Below are positions 57,806-64,000 of a DNA stretch of 64,000 bases, piece by piece. The stretch is from Nymphaea colorata (Eukaryota; Streptophyta; Magnoliopsida; Nymphaeales; Nymphaeaceae). How positions within the stretch are numbered: the stretch's first letter is position 1; each line of letters starts with the position of its first letter. The stretch is taken from assembly GCF_008831285.2 (NCBI RefSeq), contig NC_045146.1, positions 4,846,972 to 4,910,971 of the forward strand, given 5' to 3'. The notes below the pieces were generated by a model. The model made no database searches and had not been told where the DNA came from. It saw nothing but the letters and a program-made list of their open reading frames with translations. The translations under genes and the position numbers were made by a program.

Positions 57806-59100
57806 ATCCCTCCGCTTGTGATAATCAATCCATCCCCCTCACGGTCCTCTCTTCTCTACGACTTCTGCTCTTCAACACGTTGATTTAAAGAGTTTCAGCA
57901 TAGACCAGTGTGAAGTATGAGTGTGTTCGGCAGAGACTCGACAAGTAAAAAACAAAACAAATAAGAGAACTCAAAATGTACCTTTCTCTTTTTCCCGTTT
58001 TATCTTCAGGAGCTTTTTAGTTTTTACAAAACAATATCAATGTGCACTTTTGTCTACCTAGCCACCCGAACACTTGGTTCACTTCCTTGACTCTAACACT
58101 ACGAAAGATTTAAAACTACGAAAGAGATTGTTAAAGGCCAGTGATATGTAATTGAAAAAAAAAATATCTTAAGTTATCAAGGTAGAAAGAAGCTTTTTTT
58201 GTGGGTCAATGTAATATATAAGCACGACAATATATCCAATTTGGATTGGATTGGATATTTGACTGAACTGTTCCAAAAAAAATTGGACATACAAAATTTT
58301 TAATATGGGAGTAAGTAATTGGATCATAATGATTTTAAGAAATAACAATCAACTGGATTCAGATTCTGATATACATAGATATCCAATAGGATTTGGATAT
58401 GAATTTATTTTTAAACAGATATCATATATTTAATTCTCTATATCTTGAAAGTAGGACAAATTCTGTTCAAAGTTCGGCTTCCGATATGAATGTAAAAATC
58501 AGATTTTGATCGGACTTGTGTAAATTGTAAAGTTGGATTTTCAATTCAGATTTGGATATAACTTTTCTTTGATTGTATTTGAATACAAATATGTAAATAT
58601 CCAAAAAAGCTACATGGCTACAGGTATATTTGGTTCGATCCAATCTATTGACATCCTTATACGTAAGCGACTATGTTACAAGGTTGCTTGCTAACATATC
58701 TGGACAACAGATTATTGTCCTGTAATGATGGCCAGCAAGTACAGGATCCAAATGAAGTAGCCCTGCCAGTTGAGAAGTTGGGGTCAGGCTGAGCAGTAGT
58801 GACGGGCAACGATCTGCGTCATTGAAAGTTCACTTGTGGGAAGAACTTATGGCGATGAAGATTTCACCGGTAGTGACGTGGCCCTTCACCATCAGCACCG
58901 ATGTGTTTCTACATTGGCGACTTTGAGTCCGCGTCACTGGGAGGCCATTGTTTTAAAAATCCTAGGGGTAAAGATATTCACCTGTATAGGTCCAAACCAT
59001 CGTACAGCTCAACCATTACAGAAGTTCCCATTAAAGCATGAGTAAGGATGTGGATATAAACGGACAGGCATAGATCTCATCTTTCACGATGCTTTCACTT
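57806..59100. other. Unit C-only sequence upstream of inverted exon 1
   Basis: Probably former promoter side of the inverted gene copy. 58230-58620 has repeated GGATTTGGATA-type words. 58795-58945 carries AGTGACG and CGTCACT inverted words that could be a transposon end. No gene is supported; the 69-codon frame at 58836 is not recognised. Confidence 0.4.
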
Positions 59101-60300
59101 ACACAAGTATCTATTCTGTTATTCATTTGCATAGCTGTTTATGTGCAATCCAACAAATTTCAAAAATTGAAGAGGCATCAAGACGAGTGAGTTTGGTGAA
59201 CATTTTTGCAATTGCGCATTAATTTTTGTATTACCTTTATTAGCTTGATTCTTTAAAAGTTTAAGGAGTTATTGGGATGACACCATCTTAAAACCTGGTT
59301 ATGAGAAAACCAGGTTTTGTGAAAAACTTGGCTTTCCAAACCAGTTTTGAATTCCTGGTTTGTCTGTTTGGATGACAATATCCAACCCAGGTTTTAACTC
59401 TTTAAACCTGGTTTTTTTTCCGATGACAAAAGGGTGCAGGTTATTGATGAAGCTTCTAGAAATCACTTTCAGCTCAACATTGAGGGCAGTTAATTATAGC
59501 TGAACAAATACAACCACTATGCATTATACAATTACAGTGGATTATAAAATTAGTACTCTCATGAATGCCAAACTTGAGATAAATAGACCAAGGTTGCAAC
59601 CATGGCATCTGATAACGTCAGGCAACAGGAAACAAACAAGGGGGGTACATAAATCAAGTACCTTGCACTAAGTAACAAAAATTACCTCCTTGAAATTTTC
59701 CACTGACAAGACCATGTTGAGCAGAAGACCACCAAATAAAAGTATCTCATGCACCATCATTTTCTGCTACAACCAGCTTCACTACAAGAAAATCATATTT
59801 TTGAAACATCGAAACCATTTCCATAAATAATAAAGAGAATATATGACTAAGCATGTCTAGTTATGACCATGTAAGATAAAAGTTTTGGAGCCTAGATCAT
59901 CCATTTAGAACTTAACACACCCATCCAAGCAAGTTCAAGATCATTCTTGGTGAGTAATCAAGAACATTCTTGGCTCCAGTTGGCTGACATAGGAGTGATC
60001 ACACCAGTAAGTAAAATAATTTCTCAAGTAGCCAACCCCACTAAAACAGTCCAGTAAAGGTCAGAAAAAAAGATTTTCATTTGTTAGATTTGGCCTCAAA
60101 TCTTGCTCCTACAAGAAAAAGAACATATATTAATCTATTTACTCTCTTGTACCTAGTGTTTCCACATGCAACAAAGAAATGAAGGACTTCCATTATTTTG
60201 AATTACAATAACAGAAGCAATAGGATAAATGAACTCAAGCGGCTTAGTGAGACTAGGAACCCAACTCAAGCTGGTACATTGCCAGAGATAGGATGAAACC
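59101..60300. other. Unit C flank shared with units A and B
   Basis: 59240-59787 relates to 36870-37390 (unit B) and 59788 onward to 22655 (unit A) and 37390 (unit B). A minus-strand piece near 59690 corresponds to the possible exon noted in unit B. No confident coding content. Confidence 0.5.
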
Positions 60301-60649
60301 CTTGGTGACAGGGGTACATGGGTACAGCTGGGTACGGCTGCATTTTAAAACATTTAAAATTATATTTTCAAACTTTTTTTTTATTAATTTTGATTTTTCC
60401 CTTCTTTTATACCTCCCTTGCATAAGATTCTATATTTTTGTCACTTTTTTCTTTAATTTTGTTTGTGTTTTGTTTGAAACTTTCTTATGAGATTATAAGT
60501 GCGAACTAGTAATGTTTACTTTCTCATATTATTATTTTGGAGAATATAAAATTTGTCATACATGTGTACCCACAATTTTCAAAATTGCCGTGTCCAAGCC
60601 AGTTCCTTCATACACAAACCAGTACCGGACCCATACCCATGTGACATAG
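60301..60649. mobile_element. hAT-like nonautonomous element, unit C copy
   Basis: Orthologous to 23162-23512. Preceded by ATGAAACC and followed by AAGAAACC. The unit B locus is the empty site. Confidence 0.7.
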
Positions 60650-60701
60650 AAGAAACCTCATTGAAGCTCTTGAGTTTAACAGCAGATTTGGTGGTTAATA
60701 A

Positions 60702-61724
60702 CTATTTACCGAGGCCATTGACTTTGGATGTTCTCATGATTCTAAGCCTTCGTACATTGCTTAAGAAAATTCTGTACAAAAGAGAGTAAACAATAAGATC
60801 AACAAATGATGATTAAGAGTGAAGTTACTAATTGAATTGGAGTAGGTATCTTGGATTTCAGTTCATTCACCCCCATGGTACATCTCCAACTAGCTTCCAG
60901 TCTCCTTCCTTGTCTTCACAGGTAAGGACAAACTCTGAGTTCCCAGCAAGGAGTATTAAATATTTTTTTCACCAATCACTCTTTGCTCTTTCCCCAAAGC
61001 AAAAACATTAACAAACTGCAGTGTCAAACACCAAATGCTCGTGTCAAAACTAACATCAGACACATATAACGTAAGTGTTGATGGGGAAGCTAGTGGGTGA
61101 TCTTTCAACATCGATACATGAAGTCAAACACCAAATGTTCGTGTCAAAACTAACAGACATTTCCACTTCTGTTGGAATAAAGATAAGAAAGGGAATGAAA
61201 AAAGCACAAATAAGGGAAAGAAAATGGAACCACACTACAGAACTCAGTTGATTTGATTCACTGACTAAAAGCAACAAGCAAATGGGTTGAAAAAGATCTG
61301 CATTATAAAAAACAAAAGATCGCAGGCAAGGCAGCGTCAGATTCATTTTGTGTCCCTTTGGCCTACTTAACCATGCAAAAAAGTGAAAAATAAGACATTA
61401 AGCACAATGGTTCCGTCAATTGTAGACTAAAAGCCAAAAAGCTCCCAACACAGCTGATGGTCACATTTAAAGAACAAACCAAACCAGCATGGATTTTCCA
61501 TCTTCCTGCCAATGGGAACTCCATCACGTTAACTTTTAACAAACATGGATTTTCCATGCCCTGGTGCTACTTTCTTCTGTCCATTCTTGGATTTACTTAT
61601 ACCAACAAAGCCGTAACCTTGAGTCATATTGTTGTTAGCATCATCTACAATTGGAACTCTGCTTGGGTTTACCAGCCTGTTCAATCTGTAATCTCTGATA
61701 AGAGGCCAGCCCCACGCTTGGTTG
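60702..61724 (-). pseudogene. Aux/IAA repressor pseudogene, unit C
   Basis: This is the best-preserved copy. Minus-strand pieces are the degron exon from 61724 (acceptor ATTAG|CAAC; AWGWPLIRDYRLNRLVNPSR, then QGYGFVGISKSKNGQKK and GKSMFVK), domain III near 61520-61560 (stop, then DGVPIGRK), domain IV 60871-60945 ([23 protein letters not shown], donor GTGAAT) and last exon 60702-60760 (RRLRIMRTSKVNGLGK, stop). The degron core has Leu for the second Pro of GWPP, which in known Aux/IAA proteins weakens TIR1 binding. The domain III stop is shared with unit A. Domain IV is intact here. Domain I and the N-terminus are missing. It resembles the IAA18/26 type, tentatively. Confidence 0.8.
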
Positions 61725-62484
61725 CTAATTATACCATGAAAAAGAAATAAAATGAGTGACAAGAATACATATTTCTCCAAAGCAACCCACACAACCCAAA
61801 TTGCAATCAAAGCAAGGAGGAACATGCATAATAAAGAAGAAAAAACAAAAGAAGTATAGAATTTCCATAACTAGCGAAATGAAAAATAAAGGCTACTATA
61901 GAGAAAAAGGTTGGAAAAACAAAAAGGAAATGAAGTGGCTCCTTGAAGGCTGAGCAGTAAAATGACGAAAAATTTTCAAAAACAAAAGATCTAAAAGCAA
62001 GGATGAAAAACAAAATAGAAAAAGGGTAAAAACTCAAGTGTTATCCACCACCAAGAGCATGCTCAAAGGGTAACTCTATTGAAATGAGAAAAACATGGCA
62101 ATAAATAAATAAATAAATAAAGGGAGACGAACCCCAGGTTTGTTGAAAAAAACTACTATATTATATCCACTCGTTGAGAAGACCCATGCTTGATTTTCAA
62201 CATGATTCCATATGTTGAGAAAAATTATTATATATTCACTTCTAAAATCTTTAGTGGCATTGCAGATCTTCTTACACTTGAATCTCAAATGATTAACCTT
62301 GTTTCTCAGTCTGTTCTAGTATGTCGGTAAAAATAGATCATCCATGAATTAACCAATAATTAACATAGTTACTGAGGGCCTCCAGCCATTAGACAGCTGG
62401 CTAGTCATGAGTTCAAATCTTAATATTGTGACTAAAGCATGAAAACTTGCATAAACATTGATTGGATGTGCCTTATCAACAAAA
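61725..62484. other. Unit C sequence between Aux/IAA and Hsp70 relics
   Basis: Matches 24764-25517 in unit A. AT-rich with an AAAT tandem patch at 62101-62120 one unit longer than in unit A. No domain I exon of Aux/IAA was seen. Confidence 0.5.
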
Positions 62485-62688
62485 GGTGGAGATAGGAAAA
62501 TGAAGGAACAGTTGACGCCAACAACAAAGTGGAAACCTACATATATAATATGAAGACTACAATCATGGTGCAGAAAAAGATCTTGATGTCAAGCTCGAGG
62601 AAGTCGAGTGTGTGTTCCATCCACTAACTAGGCAAGTATATGAGAAGAGCAGGTGGCAATTCTTGCCAAAAGCTTCAACGCAGTAGTA
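62485..62688 (+). pseudogene. Hsp70/BiP-like C-terminal fragment 1, unit C
   Basis: Counterpart of 25518-25731: KVETYIYNMKT after a shift, then EKDLDVKLEEVECV and RQVYEKS. It ends with a TAG in place of the TAT codon of unit A. Confidence 0.55.
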
Positions 62689-63269
62689 TGTGTGGCCAAG
62701 GCAGGGGATCGCACCATATCCTCGAGCAGGGTTGAGTTAGAAATTTTTTGGCTAAAAGACATTAGGAGTAAAATTTAAAACTTCTAAGGAGAATAAAATT
62801 ACTCAAAAATATCAATTAAAAGATAATAACTTTTCTGGAATCCATGTGAGCAATTGCTCACACATAGCCCACACCTGTTGTCCTCGAGGAAAAAAGAAAA
62901 AACTTCCTGCCATTATTAGGGTTCAGATTCTTACCAGATCTTCAAGCCAAATGGGTTGCTTGATAGCACAGAATGGAGAAACATTTGATTTACAGTGTGT
63001 ATATATATGAAATCTGAATTTTTCAAAATCATCCAGCAAGAGAGGTGACGATTCCCTCGGTACAAAAATTACTGCAGTGGAAAAGGCTACCGAACCCCCT
63101 CGGATAGCCCGGCAGGGTGCCACCCATGGCTTGGACTGCTGGCGACACCTTGGTGGCCTCCCCCCATTGAGCAGGCAAAGCCCACCAGGAACTCGCTGGT
63201 GATACAGGGCGGTGAGCATCGCCAATGCGGCAGGGTGACAATCATGGTGCAGAAATAGAATCACATGAT
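62689..63269. other. Spacer between the two Hsp70-like fragments, unit C
   Basis: Matches 25732-26275. Contains the GC-richer block. The minus-strand open frame (62923-63438) is preserved but unrecognised. Confidence 0.4.
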
Positions 63270-63455
63270 ACAGAGAAGAAAGAGACCAACTTGAAGGAAG
63301 CCCTGGATTCGTTAGATGACAATCATGGTGTAGAAAAAGATCTTGAGGACAAGCTTCAGGAAGTCGAGTCTGTGTGCAATCCAATAATTGGGCAAGTATA
63401 TGAGAAGAGTGAGAGGAAATACTTGCCAAAAGCTTCAATCCAGCAGTATATGTAG
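63270..63455 (+). pseudogene. Hsp70/BiP-like C-terminal fragment 2, unit C
   Basis: Open throughout in this copy: [19 protein letters not shown], then [20 protein letters not shown], ending [11 protein letters not shown] and TAG. The order matches the Hsp70/BiP lid helices; the ER retention tail of BiP is absent. The frame extends upstream to 63225 without a known start. Probably a duplicated exon relic. Confidence 0.6.
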
Positions 63456-63561
63456 CTTCAACCCAACTGTTCAGATTCTTACCAGATCTTTAATGACCAA
63501 ATGGGTTGCTTGTGAACACAGAATAGAAAACAATTTGATTCACAACATGAATGGGCGGGTA

Positions 63562-63870
63562 CAGTGGCAGAGCAATAGCGTGGCTGGTGTGGGCCAGTGC
63601 CCACACCAGGCCGACAAAATCTTATTACAGTGGAGCTATGGATCTTGACATGTCTTCAATCACATGCAATGCCCACATCTGCGCTGGATTGGATTTTTTC
63701 CATCTGCTTCGCGGGCAAGTTAGGGAGGCTGTGGAGACCATAATTTGTTGTTTGTTTCTACGTAGATGCCCCCAAGGTTTTTTTTTTCATTTAAAGATTG
63801 TGGTCCTTTGAAAATCCAAAATTTAAATGATACTGATCATCCATCCGAAATTTTTAGCTGCGCCACCTTG
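63562..63870. mobile_element. hAT-like nonautonomous element (CAGTGGCAG family), unit C
   Basis: Counterpart of 26600-26907, with termini CAGTGGCAGAGC and AGCTGCGCCACCTTG. Nothing further is recognised between it and the window end, which stays within unit C. Confidence 0.55.
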
Positions 63871-64000
63871 GAATAATTAGAATACCCCTAGTAAATAAAA
63901 ACGGAAGCATTCCTGCAATGACAAAATAAGAGTGAAATGTATAAAGTAAATATTTGCTTTTAGAAAACCACCAATGTGTTCAGGTGGTTAAGTTTACAAA

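Larger units (their letters stand above)
54545..64000 (+). repeat. Segmental duplication unit C (runs off the window)
   Basis: Collinear with unit A (19943-27040). The last bases (CCACCAATGTGTTCAGGTGG) match 27009-27028, so the duplicated block continues beyond 64000. The segment about 57238-59787 is present only here. Confidence 0.85.

Noticed and set aside
59780-59792. CACTACAAGAAAA, resembling a CACTA transposon terminus
   Set aside because: The flanks align with the related unit B sequence (near 37385) without a boundary there, so the motif is ancestral sequence, not an element end.

Overview
The window is nuclear DNA of a flowering plant. Signs are GT-AG (and one possible GC-AG) introns, a plastid-type transit peptide on a decarboxylase, relics of plant-only families (cyclin D3, Aux/IAA), Ty1/copia and Ty3/gypsy LTR retrotransposons, hAT-type elements and many CT/TA microsatellites. 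I cannot place the species more precisely. Most of the 64 kb is transposon or duplicated, decayed sequence. The only gene that looks intact is a fold-type-I (bacterial-type) ornithine/lysine/arginine decarboxylase at 28144-33483 (+), with two exons and a 3.66 kb intron.

Left third (1-19.9 kb). The 3' end of a Ty3/gypsy-type element with a 3.8 kb LTR (1-4322) is followed by unassigned DNA. A structurally complete but coding-dead copia element comes next (6208-11633; two 400 bp LTRs, 5 bp target duplication GCTTC). An antisense copia pol scrap lies at about 11.87-12.29 kb. A four-exon cyclin D3 gene with two reading-frame breaks and an altered Rb-binding motif occupies 15395-16824. A minus-strand copia relic fills about 18.4-19.9 kb.

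Right two thirds (19.9-64 kb). This is a segmentally duplicated locus with three units. Unit A (19943-about 27040) has a decarboxylase 3' fragment, a LINE reverse-transcriptase fragment, an inverted piece of decarboxylase intron 1, a minus-strand Aux/IAA pseudogene, and two Hsp70 (BiP-like) C-terminal fragments. Unit B (28144-about 40 kb) has the intact decarboxylase, a dead hAT transposase, an Aux/IAA remnant and another copy of decarboxylase intron 1. Unit C (about 46.6-64 kb, running off the window) repeats the order of unit A. It adds a decarboxylase pseudogene split by a minus-strand copia element (48097-54129, TSD CAAGC) and an inverted copy of decarboxylase exon 1 (57660-57805). A and C look about 95% identical by eye and share pseudogene lesions, so they descend from one already-dead ancestor. 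Between B and C lie a copia relic (about 42.1-44.3 kb), an 802 bp hAT-like element with a perfect 8 bp TSD, and a GAGATAA-rich minisatellite.

Functionally, the sequence supports one candidate plastid amine-forming decarboxylase among dead paralogues lying in both orientations. No operon-like or defence-like system, CRISPR array or intact rRNA or tRNA gene was found. The closest thing to an unusual system is the decarboxylase cluster itself, where sense and antisense pieces of the gene sit near an intact copy and could feed small-RNA silencing. That is inference only.
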